The position numbers were made by a program, and so were the translations under genes. Shown here piece by piece: positions 17,174 through 26,384 of a DNA stretch of 64,000 bases (positions are counted from its first letter, which is position 1; each line of letters starts with the position of its first letter). The notes below the pieces were generated by a model. That model saw nothing but the letters and a program-made list of their open reading frames with translations. It ran no database searches and was not told where the DNA came from. Location: positions 1,984,001 to 2,048,000 of the forward strand of contig NZ_UFYA01000001.1 in NCBI RefSeq assembly GCF_900447215.1, given 5' to 3'. This DNA is from Dermatophilus congolensis. GTDB taxonomy: Bacteria > Actinomycetota > Actinomycetes > Actinomycetales > Dermatophilaceae.

Positions 17174-18060
17174 CTGTTTCCTCCTCGGGTGATGCGGTTT
17201 CCGATGAGCCAGACGCCCAGAGCAGGTCCGATGATGCACACGACCCAGTAGAGAGCGTGTACAGCAGCGCTGCTGGGGGCAAGGATCATGGCGGTGGTGG
17301 GTTCGAATGCGTGGATGGCGCCGTTAGCGGCTGCGTACGGAGAGAAGATGCCGAGCATCTCAGCGGCCATGCTTGCTTTGCCCGTGACCTGAAGAATCGC
17401 TTGAAGCATGGCGACGATTCCGTTGCCTAGCATGAACACGGCAAGAGAAAAGACGATGGATAGGCCAGGACGCAGGGTCCAGCTACTAATAATCCCGGCG
17501 ATGCTGCTGGTGCCCAGGGAGATGAGGAAACACACACCTAATGCAGGGGCTACCTGTCGGGTCAGTTCAGCGGCGTTGAGATTAGCTAGCAAGCCCCCGA
17601 GGAACAACAGAACAAGAGGTGCCAGCAGGAACAAGAAAACAGCCCCGGTCATGGATGCCCAGCGTGTAAGGGCGTAGATACGCGCTGACAAAGGCCTGGC
17701 CATGTACAGAACGATGGAGCGGTGCCGCAGGTCGCGTCCAAAAATGGTGGGTGCCTGGGTTGCGACAAAGATGCTGGGCAGGATGGCGCTACCGGATGGG
17801 TAGTTGTAGAGCTTGGTGGGTAGTTCGTTGAGCAAGCCGAAACTGAGAACACCAACCGTGATGAACGCCGGGAGGATGTACATGATGAGCAAGACGAAAG
17901 GGATCCATTTTGCGCGGCCAGTGCGGCCGATTCCGTAGGCGCCACCGAGCCCGTTGAAGAAAAGAGCACGAGCGATAGCCGCATCGGTGTGGCGGGGTCC
18001 GTCGTAATGGCGGTAGCCGAGGTCGTGGATCACTCCCGCCGAAGGTGAAGTGTTGCTCAT
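17170..18060 (-). CDS. ABC-2 type permease (paired with upstream ATPase)
   Basis: A 296-residue membrane protein with six or more helices. It starts with a cytoplasmic IHDLGYRHYDGPR segment, a motif I associate with ABC-2 permeases partnered to CcmA-type ATPases. The ATG at 18060 overlaps the stop of the ATPase gene by four bases, and its own stop overlaps the next ATPase start. This permease and the one at 15558 differ in sequence, so the locus likely makes two exporters, or one heteromeric exporter. Confidence 0.8.
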   Translation of the reverse strand: MSNTSPSAGVIHDLGYRHYDGPRHTDAAIARALFFNGLGGAYGIGRTGRAKWIPFVLLIMYILPAFITVGVLSFGLLNELPTKLYNYPSGSAILPSIFVATQAPTIFGRDLRHRSIVLYMARPLSARIYALTRWASMTGAVFLFLLAPLVLLFLGGLLANLNAAELTRQVAPALGVCFLISLGTSSIAGIISSWTLRPGLSIVFSLAVFMLGNGIVAMLQAILQVTGKASMAAEMLGIFSPYAAANGAIHAFEPTTAMILAPSSAAVHALYWVVCIIGPALGVWLIGNRITRGGNR

Positions 18061-19055
18061 GCGGGCTTCTCCTCGAAGATGTCCTGTAGGTGGCGTTGGT
18101 CGTTGTCGATGCGCACCAGGCCCAGGCCAAGCTGGTCTGCGGTGTCGCGGACGAGATCGTGGGTGCTGAAGTCGGTAGCTGCGTCGTTGATGCGCACGCA
18201 TCGGCCTTCGGGGTAGGCGGTGAGGCCAGCTGCGGCCAGAGCTTCGCCCATTTGGTCGCGTTCAGTGGTTCCGCCGAGCACTTCGATCAGTAGGGCTCCG
18301 GTAGCTTGGGTGAAGTCGGCGGTGGATGATGCCTTCAACAAGGTGCCGCCGTCGAGGATGACTGCATGGTCGCTGACTCGTTCGAGTTCGCCTAGAAGGT
18401 GACTGGTGACGATGACGGAGATGCCGAATTCGGTACCGATGCGGCGGATGAGGCGGAGCATGTCGGTGCGTCCGGCGGGATCAAGGCCGTTGGTAGGTTC
18501 GTCGAGGAACACCAGCTTCGGGTCATGGACAAGGGCTTGAGCGAGTTTGACGCGTTGTTTCATGCCGGTGGAGTAGTTGCCCATGGGGCGGTATCGCTCT
18601 TCAGCAAGGCCGACGTGGCGCAAGATGTCGGCGGCGCGTTCACGTGCTGTGGCTTTGGGTAGGCCCGACATGATGCCCATGTGGACGACGAAGGAGCTAG
18701 CGCTGACGTCAGGTGGTAGACAGTCGTGTTCGGGCATGTACCCGACTGTGCGGCGGATCTGGGCGCTGTCGGTGGCGGTGTCCAGGCCAAGAACAGCGGC
18801 GGTTCCGCTGGTGGGGCGCAGCAGTCCGAGCAGGATTTTGATGAGGGTGGATTTTCCGGCGCCGTTGGCTCCGACGAGACCGGTGACGCCAGCGGGGATG
18901 GCGAGGTCTACGTGGTCCAGGGCGATCACTCTGCCGAAGTCCATCGTGATGCCCGTGGTGGTGACGACCGGGGTTGGTGTGGATGTGGCGGTGGGGTGGG
19001 GGCTATGTCTGCTGTGTGCAGTGTCTTGTTGAGGGTTGGTACTCACTGGGCCCAC
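18057..19055 (-). CDS. ABC transporter ATP-binding protein
   Basis: A 332-residue ABC ATPase with Walker A GANGAGKST (62-70), signature YSTGMKQRVKLA, Walker B LVFLDEPTNGLDP and a TSHLLGE switch. Residues 1-33 are a Thr/Pro/His-rich extension; a second GTG at 19046 would shorten it by three residues. It is the first gene of the four-gene set (ATPase, permease, ATPase, permease), each overlapping the next by four bases. The hairpin at 19139-19195 lies upstream and separates it from the dikinase gene. Confidence 0.87.
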   Translation of the reverse strand: MGPVSTNPQQDTAHSRHSPHPTATSTPTPVVTTTGITMDFGRVIALDHVDLAIPAGVTGLVGANGAGKSTLIKILLGLLRPTSGTAAVLGLDTATDSAQIRRTVGYMPEHDCLPPDVSASSFVVHMGIMSGLPKATARERAADILRHVGLAEERYRPMGNYSTGMKQRVKLAQALVHDPKLVFLDEPTNGLDPAGRTDMLRLIRRIGTEFGISVIVTSHLLGELERVSDHAVILDGGTLLKASSTADFTQATGALLIEVLGGTTERDQMGEALAAAGLTAYPEGRCVRINDAATDFSTHDLVRDTADQLGLGLVRIDNDQRHLQDIFEEKPA

Positions 19056-19138
19056 GTTAGGGAAGGGGCTAACGGATAGCTACCTCATGCCGAGATTGTG
19101 TCTGGTTCGCATAGAGCTGGTGGTCATGGGTATTGACG

Positions 19139-19195
19139 CAGAACAGGCAGTGGATGAACGCAGCGATCTGCCGTGTTCATCCACTGTCTGTTCTG
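19139..19195. terminator. 21-bp-arm hairpin downstream of pyruvate phosphate dikinase
   Basis: Arms 19139-19159 and 19175-19195 pair with one G-T position; loop of 15 bases. It lies about 40 bases after the minus-strand ppdK stop, so it most likely ends that transcript. Confidence 0.65.
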
Positions 19196-19231
19196 TCCTT
19201 AGCCGGTATTACGGCTGGTCTGGCTTAGTGA

Positions 19232-21919
19232 TCACCAACCGCGCCATGCTGCCCGGCCAGCTTCGAGTCGAGAAACCGGTACCCGGAATGGGGAACAAGA
19301 GACGTAGTCCAAACCGATCTTGTGGAAGAAGTGCACCGACTCCGGATCGCCGCCGTGCTCACCACAGACACCTAGGTGTAGGTCTGGGTTCGCAGCGCGG
19401 CCAGTGTCAGCTGCGAGCTTCACCAATGCGCCAACGCCTTGCTGGTCCAGGGTTTCGAAGGGGGAGACACCGAAGATTCCGCGCTCGAGGTAGTTCTTGA
19501 AGAAGGTGCCTTCGACATCATCTCGGGAGAATCCCCACGTGGTCTGGGTGAGGTCATTCGTTCCGAAGGAGAAGAATTCGGCGCATTGGCCGATTTCTCC
19601 GGCAGTCATTGCTGCACGCGGCAACTCGATCATCGTGCCGATCGGGGTCTTAGTTAGGTCAATCCCGGTCTCTTCGCTGACATCTGCGGCGACCTGCTGA
19701 ATCGCTTCCTTCATGATTTCAAGCTCTTGCACCGCAGAGACCAGCGGAATCATGATCTCTGGGCGTGGATCTTTGCCCGCTTTACGCAGCTCAGCTGTGG
19801 CTTCGAGAATCGCGCGTGCCTGCATCTCAAACAAGCCTGGGATGACAATCCCCAACCGGACACCACGCAGACCAAGCATTGGGTTCTGCTCGTGCATTCG
19901 TTCCACGGCAGCCATGATCTTTTTCTGGTCTTCTTCAAGGTCATATCCCTTGACCTTGGCGATAGCGCGCTGTGCGATGAGTTCTGCCTGGGCTGGGAGG
20001 AACTCGTGCAGCGGCGGGTCAAGCAAACGGACGGTGACCTCGTAGCCATCCATCGCTTCGAGGATTTCCAAAAAGTCACCCTTTTGTAGTGGCGCCAGGG
20101 CAGCAAGGGCGCTTTCTCGCTCGTCGTCTGTTTCGGCGACGATGAGTTTCTCTACTAGCGGGCGGCGGTCACCGAGGAACATGTGCTCGGTGCGGCACAG
20201 GCCGATACCTTGTGCACCGAACCGGCGGGCGCGGGCAGCGTCTTCGCCGGTGTCAGCGTTGGCGCGTACCTTCATCCGGCGCCGAGCGTCAGCGATGCCC
20301 ATGATGTAGTCCACGGCGTGCACGAGCTCGTCTGCGGCGATTTCTTCCTCGGAGAGCTGGCCTTCGAAGTACTTCACCACTGGCGGATCTACGACTGGGA
20401 CTTCACCGACGAAAACGTCACCGGTGGTGCCGTCGATCGAAACCACGTCGCCTTCACGAAGGATGGTGCCATCTGGCAGGGTCAGCGTGCCCGCGTTGAC
20501 ATCAATCTTCAGCTCTTCGGCGCCACAAACGCAGGTCTTGCCCATACCGCGCGCCACGACAGCCGCGTGCGAGGTTTTTCCGCCCCGGCTGGTCAAAATA
20601 CCCCGGGCAGCGATCATGCCGACCAGGTCGTCGGGGTTAGTTTCCCGGCGAGCCAAGATCACATTCTTGCCTGCGTCAGCCAGCTCAGCTGCGCGCTCGG
20701 AAGAGAACACCAACCCACCCACTGCTGCGCCCGGCGAGGCGGCCATGCCTTTGCCGACCTTGGTGCGGGGTGCGTTTTCATCGAATCGGGGGAACATCAG
20801 CTGCACCAGTTGTTCACCGTTGACGCGTTGCAGCGCATCGCCTCGCTCGATGAGACCCTCATCGACTAGCTGGACTGCAACTTTGAACGCTGCTGCCGCG
20901 GTGCGCTTACCCACTCGGGTCTGCAGCATCCACAGCTTGCCCTTTTCGACCGTGAACTCGATGTCACACAAGTCTTTGTAGTGGTTTTCGAGCTTGGCCA
21001 TGATGTCCATCAGCTCGTCGTAGGACTTTTTGTCCACCTTTTCCATGTCAGCCAGGCACATGGTGTTGCGGATACCGGCTACGACATCCTCACCCTGAGC
21101 ATTGACGAGGTAGTCACCGTAAACACCTTGGTGTCCCGAGGCGGGGTCTCGGGTGAATGCCACACCAGTACCAGAAGTCTCCCCCATGTTTCCGAACACC
21201 ATGGAGCACACATTTACTGCGGTGCCCAGGTCACCGGGGATGCGCTCACGGCGGCGGTACAACACAGCGCGTGGAGAGTTCCAAGAACGGAACACAGCCC
21301 GCATCGCTTCAAGCAGCTGTTCTTTTGGTTCTTGCGGGAACGGCGAGCCAGTCTGATCCGCGATGATCTTTTTAAACTCCTCGACGATGCGTTTGAAATC
21401 TTGTGCATCGAGGTCGAGGTCGTTCTTGGTGCCCTTAGCGTCTTTTTCTCGATCGAGGACGTCTTCGAATAGCTCACCATCGAGGTCAAGAACAGTCTTA
21501 CCGAACATCTGCAGCAGGCGCCGGTAGGAATCCCAGGCGAATCGTTCGTTGCCGGATACCTTCGCCAATCCCAACACGGAGGAGTCGTTCAACCCCACGT
21601 TGAGGACGGTCTCCATCATTCCCGGCATCGAGAACTTCGCACCGGATCGCACAGACACCAGCAAGGGGTCCTCAGGGTCGCCGAGCTTCTTACCCATCTC
21701 GGACTCGATAGCGCAAAGATGCTCGTCGATCTGTTCGGACAACTCCACTGGCTCGGAACCATGAGCCAGGTATGCCTTGCACGCCTCGGTGGTGATGGTG
21801 AAGCTCGGCGGGACAGGCAGACCCATGTTGTACATCTCGGCAAGGTTGGCTCCCTTGCCACCAAGGAGGTCCTTGGCGTCCTTGTTCCCTTCGGACAAGG
21901 CGTACACGTACTTCGGCAT
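19232..21919 (-). CDS. ppdK: Pyruvate, phosphate dikinase
   Basis: An 895-residue enzyme that interconverts pyruvate, ATP and phosphate with phosphoenolpyruvate, AMP and pyrophosphate. The three-domain layout is clear. The N-terminal nucleotide-binding domain contains GGKGANLAEM and VFGNMGETSGTGVAFTRDP (about 242-259). The central swivelling domain has GGKTSHAAVVARGMGK with phosphohistidine His451. The C-terminal PEP-binding barrel includes GIGLCRTEHMF and SFGTNDLTQ. The length is usual for bacterial PPDK. The start ATG at 21919 has GGGAG about nine bases upstream; the 31 extra residues of the longer frame are not PPDK-like. It stands alone and ends at a hairpin. Confidence 0.96.
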   Translation of the reverse strand: MPKYVYALSEGNKDAKDLLGGKGANLAEMYNMGLPVPPSFTITTEACKAYLAHGSEPVELSEQIDEHLCAIESEMGKKLGDPEDPLLVSVRSGAKFSMPGMMETVLNVGLNDSSVLGLAKVSGNERFAWDSYRRLLQMFGKTVLDLDGELFEDVLDREKDAKGTKNDLDLDAQDFKRIVEEFKKIIADQTGSPFPQEPKEQLLEAMRAVFRSWNSPRAVLYRRRERIPGDLGTAVNVCSMVFGNMGETSGTGVAFTRDPASGHQGVYGDYLVNAQGEDVVAGIRNTMCLADMEKVDKKSYDELMDIMAKLENHYKDLCDIEFTVEKGKLWMLQTRVGKRTAAAAFKVAVQLVDEGLIERGDALQRVNGEQLVQLMFPRFDENAPRTKVGKGMAASPGAAVGGLVFSSERAAELADAGKNVILARRETNPDDLVGMIAARGILTSRGGKTSHAAVVARGMGKTCVCGAEELKIDVNAGTLTLPDGTILREGDVVSIDGTTGDVFVGEVPVVDPPVVKYFEGQLSEEEIAADELVHAVDYIMGIADARRRMKVRANADTGEDAARARRFGAQGIGLCRTEHMFLGDRRPLVEKLIVAETDDERESALAALAPLQKGDFLEILEAMDGYEVTVRLLDPPLHEFLPAQAELIAQRAIAKVKGYDLEEDQKKIMAAVERMHEQNPMLGLRGVRLGIVIPGLFEMQARAILEATAELRKAGKDPRPEIMIPLVSAVQELEIMKEAIQQVAADVSEETGIDLTKTPIGTMIELPRAAMTAGEIGQCAEFFSFGTNDLTQTTWGFSRDDVEGTFFKNYLERGIFGVSPFETLDQQGVGALVKLAADTGRAANPDLHLGVCGEHGGDPESVHFFHKIGLDYVSCSPFRVPVSRLEAGRAAWRGW

Positions 21920-22105
21920 GAAAATCGTCTCCCGGAACTTCGTCGTAGCGGTACACAACCTCGCCCCCGGCGAGGCGTGGGGCCATCGCATCTCTTGCGC
22001 ACAACTTGTCACAAATTTTGCGAAAAGACTCGTTCCGAGGACGTGTCACGTATGTTTGCAGGCCGAACGGTCCCACAGCATTGATTTCTCAAAACCAGAT
22101 AAGAA

Positions 22106-22146
22106 TCGCAATGACCACAGAACGAACACATCTGTGGTCATTGCGA
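22106..22146. terminator. 16-bp-arm hairpin downstream of aminopeptidase
   Basis: Arms 22106-22121 and 22131-22146 are exact reverse complements with a nine-base loop. It lies 24 bases past the minus-strand aminopeptidase stop, upstream of ppdK. Confidence 0.65.
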
Positions 22147-22169
22147 CCCACAAACAGATCGAAAATCCC

Positions 22170-23564
22170 TCAGGCCACCAGACCCGGGGCGCTCACCTCA
22201 GCCCCTAAAACCGCCGCCAACGCACGTGTATATGGCTCCACATCACGCGCAGCCATCACCTCACGCACTGAATGCATCGACAGCATCGCTGCACCTACAT
22301 CAACAGTGGTCATCCCCAGGTTCGCTGCACTGGCCGGCCCCACCGTTGACCCGCACGGCAAATCCGTGCGGTGCACATACACCTGCGGCGTAATCCCGCC
22401 GCGCTCACACGCCACACCGAACGCAGCCGCGCCCCCCGTATCGGTGGCGTACCGCCCTTGCGCGTTCACCTTCAGGACCGGACCACCACCAGTCACCGGG
22501 TAGTTGTGTGGCTCAGAACGATCTGCGTAATTCGGGTGGATCGCATGCGCCATATCCCCCGACACATGCAAACCACTAGAAAACGAAGCCAGCACATCGG
22601 CCCGATCACCACCACAAGACAAAACAATCCGTTCCAGCACACTGGCCAACAACTGCGAGCGCGCACCCGATGAGGTCTCCGAGCCAATCTCCTCGTGGTC
22701 GAACAGCACCAACACCGGTATCCGGGGCCCCTGCCCTGACCCAGCCACCCGCGCAGGTCCTTCCTCACTAGGGGTCAGCACTGCCTGCTTCATCGCTTCT
22801 GTCGCGGCGAATGTCGTGCACAAGTTATCCAAACGCGGTGAAGCCAGCAGCTCACGCGAATGCCCCAGCAGCGAAGCTGGGAGCAGGTCATAAGCCATTG
22901 CCTCAAACGACAACACATCTTCCGGGATGCAATCCACCTGCTCGGATACCCATCGTGGAAACGACATCCCACCTGAGAAGCCCCACAAAGGAGCCAGATG
23001 GCTCTGACGATTCAGCTCCGCACCACCAGCCCCAGAGGAACGGTCAAGGTGGATCGCCAAATTAGCCACCCGCAGCAACGGTTCATCACAGCGGAACAAA
23101 CGCACCGCATAGCCGCCCGGCACAGACGCATCACGCACCGCCACCCGGCCAGCTAATCCCAAATCTCGATCGAGCCACGTGGTCAACAACGGCCCGCCAT
23201 ACACCTCCACGCCCAGCATGTCCCACCCCGCTGAACGGTAATCAGCCTTCGGTTTTAGCCGTAGGTTTGGTGAGTCCGTGTGCGCGCCCACTACCGAGAA
23301 CGATGCTTGCGCAGGCCACTGCTGGACTGCGCCGCTATCTGACAGGTGCTCGGTTGACCAGGCCACCAGTGACCCACCGCGCGTCATCACATACCGGCCT
23401 GGTTTCGAAGGCCAGCGCTGCCCCTCAATGACCTCAACGAACCCTGCATCACGCAGCAGCCCCAGCGCCGAATCCACAGCGTGGTAAGGCGTCGGAGCCC
23501 CATCCACGAACTGGCCCAGCGCCACCGCTGCCGAAGCAGCATCTTTCGAGACCGTCACAGCCAC
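22170..23564 (-). CDS. M18 family aminopeptidase
   Basis: A 464-residue cytoplasmic metallopeptidase of family M18 (aspartyl aminopeptidase / Ape1-like), which removes N-terminal residues, often acidic ones. Metal-site motifs are visible: VVGAHTDSPNLRLKP with His95 and Asp97, FDHEEIGS with the catalytic and bridging glutamates, and a late IHPNYADRSEPHN segment. A late TDLPCGSTVGP segment also matches the family. The start GTG at 23564 has a GAGTGAGG ribosome binding site. The length equals usual bacterial M18 enzymes (about 430-460). Single gene. Confidence 0.93.
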   Translation of the reverse strand: MAVTVSKDAASAAVALGQFVDGAPTPYHAVDSALGLLRDAGFVEVIEGQRWPSKPGRYVMTRGGSLVAWSTEHLSDSGAVQQWPAQASFSVVGAHTDSPNLRLKPKADYRSAGWDMLGVEVYGGPLLTTWLDRDLGLAGRVAVRDASVPGGYAVRLFRCDEPLLRVANLAIHLDRSSGAGGAELNRQSHLAPLWGFSGGMSFPRWVSEQVDCIPEDVLSFEAMAYDLLPASLLGHSRELLASPRLDNLCTTFAATEAMKQAVLTPSEEGPARVAGSGQGPRIPVLVLFDHEEIGSETSSGARSQLLASVLERIVLSCGGDRADVLASFSSGLHVSGDMAHAIHPNYADRSEPHNYPVTGGGPVLKVNAQGRYATDTGGAAAFGVACERGGITPQVYVHRTDLPCGSTVGPASAANLGMTTVDVGAAMLSMHSVREVMAARDVEPYTRALAAVLGAEVSAPGLVA

Positions 23565-23591
23565 AACCTCACTCTTTTAGAACGTCAAACT

Positions 23592-23613
23592 CTGTACGAC
23601 ATCATTCGTACAG
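23592..23613. terminator. Small hairpin over lipoprotein stop
   Basis: Eight-base exact arms (23592-23599, 23606-23613) with a six-base loop, spanning the stop codon of the lipoprotein gene. Weak by itself. Confidence 0.3.
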
Positions 23614-24552
23614 GACGTAGAACGGTGAGGGAGTCAGTCCCAAAACCGCCTCCGGCTTCATGATTGGCCCGAACGTAGCGTCTTCTTGGTAAAACAACTT
23701 GAACCCCGGATACACATGCTTGGGCTTCATACGCATGATGGAATTCCATGTCGCGATCTTCATATCCGGAGAACCAATACCGTCAACCGAAACCATTTGC
23801 ACGACACCATCACGAGGCTTCATTGGCCCAGTTTCGCGCACAATATCCGCACGCAACTGGTGATACAGCATCACCTTTTCCGGAAGATTGTTATCTTTCA
23901 CCAGTTTCTCAAGATAAGCGGCCGTATCATCCAATTCCTGACCGCTCACATGGCCAAAAGTTTTCATCGGGATTTCCCCAGGGCCCATCCGCCATTCCGG
24001 GTCTAAAGCCACCCCGACATCAGGTTCCTTCAAAAACTTTTCGTAATATTTAGTTTCCGTCACAAAATCCGAACGGCCCGGCTGAATAGCCAACAAAAGA
24101 ATGCCATTCACCTTCCGCACAGCATCCAAATGCTTCTGCACCTGCTGCTCCGACGCGCGCCCTCGATACATGCCATCTTCCCCGGGCTTACCGTGCACAA
24201 TCGTCGCAATAAACTCACCCACCGGAAGAACTTTTTTCACGTTCTTCTGATAACTCTTCGCAATATCGACAACCTCTTTCATGCGGTCATCCATATTCCC
24301 CACACCCAACTTCCCCAACACTGGGCCAGTCCCCTCCGACCCAGCAAAACCCACAATCCGATAATCCGGGAACAACTTTGTCCCACCCATCGGTAACTCT
24401 TTCTTCTTCCCACCATCAGCAGCCTGCGCCGCATCATTCCCACCCGACTTACCAGATATAGCCGCATCACCAGCACCAGAACACGCAGCTATCACCAACA
24501 ACGCTGCCGCTACACCAGCAACTCCTACTCGTCGCATCCGGGGAAACTGCAT
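23602..24552 (-). CDS. Conserved actinobacterial lipoprotein of unknown function
   Basis: A 316-residue lipoprotein. A positively charged start and hydrophobic stretch lead to a lipobox (VIAAC, Cys at 24), followed by a Gly/Ala/Lys-rich spacer to about 55. The folded part has segments such as YRIVGFAGSEGTGPVLGKLG, GILLLAIQPGRSDF, VGVALDPEWRM and GFKLFYQEDATFGP, which I recall from hypothetical actinobacterial proteins. The alternation of such segments with helices could suggest a barrel, but this is only an impression. It would face outside the membrane. A small hairpin (23592-23613) overlaps its stop. Confidence 0.75.
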   Translation of the reverse strand: MQFPRMRRVGVAGVAAALLVIAACSGAGDAAISGKSGGNDAAQAADGGKKKELPMGGTKLFPDYRIVGFAGSEGTGPVLGKLGVGNMDDRMKEVVDIAKSYQKNVKKVLPVGEFIATIVHGKPGEDGMYRGRASEQQVQKHLDAVRKVNGILLLAIQPGRSDFVTETKYYEKFLKEPDVGVALDPEWRMGPGEIPMKTFGHVSGQELDDTAAYLEKLVKDNNLPEKVMLYHQLRADIVRETGPMKPRDGVVQMVSVDGIGSPDMKIATWNSIMRMKPKHVYPGFKLFYQEDATFGPIMKPEAVLGLTPSPFYVLYE

Positions 24553-24716
24553 AACAACCTCGCTGATCGACCGACATAGGCAAACGCCCGCCAGAGATCG
24601 CCACCACTCACAACCAAATAAGGCAATACCCCCGACGGGACAATAAAACCCACTCTAGGCCGCCTAACTAGACGCACGCATCGGAACACGCCCCCATACG
24701 CCACTAGCCGACACGC

Positions 24717-25127
24717 TCACACAATCCGCGCAAAAACCGTCCGACACTGCCCATCAGAGTCCACCGACTCAATCTCGTACTGCCCCGGCACCTGCTGCTC
24801 GATCAACATCAAAATCAACTCAGGACGCTCATCAGTCACCACCGCTACCTTCGCCCCCAACGCCAACCCCATCACCACACCCAAAATCGCTGCCTGCCGA
24901 ATCGCCGCATCAATAGGACGCGCATCCAACTCCGGAACCCGGCCGCCCTCACCACACCCACCCGAACCACACGCACACGCCCCACCACACCCGCCAACAG
25001 ACTGCTCCGAAGACACCACAACCACATCCTCACCACGACACAACATCACGATGCCCGAGACACTCGCCCCGAACCTGACGCGCCCATCATCACCCACCAC
25101 CACCGCCCAACCACACCCACCAACCAC
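24717..25127 (-). CDS. Hypothetical Gly/Cys-rich protein
   Basis: A 136-residue frame. The middle (about 44-62) is rich in Gly and Cys, with seven cysteines in a short span, followed by a hydrophobic segment (about 75-95) and an acidic C-terminal third. A metal-binding loop is possible. The arrangement faintly recalls RseC/SoxR-reducing-type proteins, but I do not claim membership. The GTG at 25127 lies only three bases from the ATG of the divergent frame at 25131, so at least one start is probably misplaced. Codon choice supports coding. Confidence 0.4.
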   Translation of the reverse strand: MVGGCGWAVVVGDDGRVRFGASVSGIVMLCRGEDVVVVSSEQSVGGCGGACACGSGGCGEGGRVPELDARPIDAAIRQAAILGVVMGLALGAKVAVVTDERPELILMLIEQQVPGQYEIESVDSDGQCRTVFARIV

Positions 25128-25130
25128 CTA

Positions 25131-25712
25131 ATGACCAAAACACCACATCTCAACCAACCCTCCTGGATGAGCACCCTGGTCGCTAAAAACGGTCTCACAT
25201 CCATCCTTCTGCGCGGCGTCCTCATTCCGATGGTGTTGTCCTTTGCCGGTGCACTATTCAAGGTGTTCGAGCCAGCTCCGATCCGGCCCGACACCACAGG
25301 TGATCCCCCCGACCGCAACGCCGTCTTCCTCTTCATCGACTGCCTGCTCCTGGGCCAAGTGGTGGTGATGACGCTGCTTCCGGTCATCATCAGTCATGCA
25401 ATTTCAGGCATACAGTGCGCAGGCGCAGCGCGTTCTCGTGGCCACCGCCGACGAGACGGATTCACGCGGCCCAGGGGAATAGAGCTCAGCCTGAACAACC
25501 TCCAAGAGCAAGCTGCGCGGCTCAACGGGACCTTCTACGCAGCGCTCCAGCAGTATCAAGTGGGTCTCCGAACTGCCCCTCCCGCTACACCCCAACTCGG
25601 CAGAAGCCGTCCGCAACCTTCCCACCCGGCCCGGCATGACTGGTCGCCCCTGCCAAATCACCCTCAACCCACCAAACACACACAACCCCACCACGACATG
25701 ATGAAAAACTAG
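25131..25712 (+). CDS. Small membrane protein, C-terminal half possibly frameshifted
   Basis: A 193-codon frame. The first 90 residues read as a genuine membrane protein with two hydrophobic segments (about 25-45 and 65-88). After about 25415 the frame turns Arg/Pro/His-rich. Protein-like stretches then appear in another frame, for example AYSAQAQRVLVATADETD after 25405 and WVSELPLPLHPNSAEAVRN near 25560. The gene may therefore have suffered one or two frameshifts. No ribosome binding site is visible at 25131; ATG 25167 is an alternative. Unknown family; could equally be listed as a pseudogene. Confidence 0.35.
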   Translation: MTKTPHLNQPSWMSTLVAKNGLTSILLRGVLIPMVLSFAGALFKVFEPAPIRPDTTGDPPDRNAVFLFIDCLLLGQVVVMTLLPVIISHAISGIQCAGAARSRGHRRRDGFTRPRGIELSLNNLQEQAARLNGTFYAALQQYQVGLRTAPPATPQLGRSRPQPSHPARHDWSPLPNHPQPTKHTQPHHDMMKN

Positions 25713-25743
25713 ACACAACAAAACGATTCACCGAGGAGACACC

Positions 25744-26352
25744 ATGCGCGTTCGCGAGATCATGTCCGCCCCCGCTATCACCGTGCAACGCGGCGCCAGC
25801 CTCCAAGACGCACTGGAGCTGCTCGCCACCCACCACGTCACCGCCCTACCCGTCATCGACGAAACAGGCGCACTATGCGGCATCATCAGCGAGCTAGACC
25901 TACTACGCGCAATCATGCCCAACCGCGCCGAAGACATGGGCGAGCAACCCCACGAAAAACTCGCCGAAATCTCCGACATCACCCAAACCGAAATCATCGA
26001 CCCCCTCATGACCACCGACGTCCTCACCACCTACGAAGACGAAGACGTCGCCCACATCGCCGCCCACGTCTCCACCCGCAACATCCGCTCCGTACCCGTA
26101 CTACGCAACGAGCGCATCATCGGCATCGTCAGCCGCAGCGACGTCATCGAAGCTCTCTTCCGCCCCGACGAAGAACTCCTCAACGACCTCACCGCCGACC
26201 TCGCCGACGAAGGCCTCTACGACTGGCACCCCACCGTCCAGCGCGGCATCGTCACCCTCACCGGCAACGGCAACGCCGAAGAAGCACAACAAGCCCTCGC
26301 CGTCGCCCGCGCCGCCGCCGGCGTCCGCAAAGTCTCCATCACCACCGCCTAA
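25744..26352 (+). CDS. CBS-domain pair with C-terminal BON domain
   Basis: A 202-residue cytoplasmic protein. Two CBS domains (about 1-60 and 80-132) each contain the typical V-T-A-L-P-V-I-D or R-S-V-P-V-L-R strand and a G-I-I-S/G-I-V-S turn. Residues 140-200 form a BON-like domain (RGIVTLTGNGNAEEAQQALA). CBS pairs usually bind adenine nucleotides. Such CBS-BON proteins occur widely in actinobacteria as stress or hypoxia-linked proteins, but no partner is known here. ATG at 25744 follows GAGGAG. A 334-codon frame on the same strand (25875-26879) is a shadow. Confidence 0.85.
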   Translation: MRVREIMSAPAITVQRGASLQDALELLATHHVTALPVIDETGALCGIISELDLLRAIMPNRAEDMGEQPHEKLAEISDITQTEIIDPLMTTDVLTTYEDEDVAHIAAHVSTRNIRSVPVLRNERIIGIVSRSDVIEALFRPDEELLNDLTADLADEGLYDWHPTVQRGIVTLTGNGNAEEAQQALAVARAAAGVRKVSITTA

Positions 26353-26384
26353 ACCAACCACGCCCCACCCCCAACGGCCCACCC

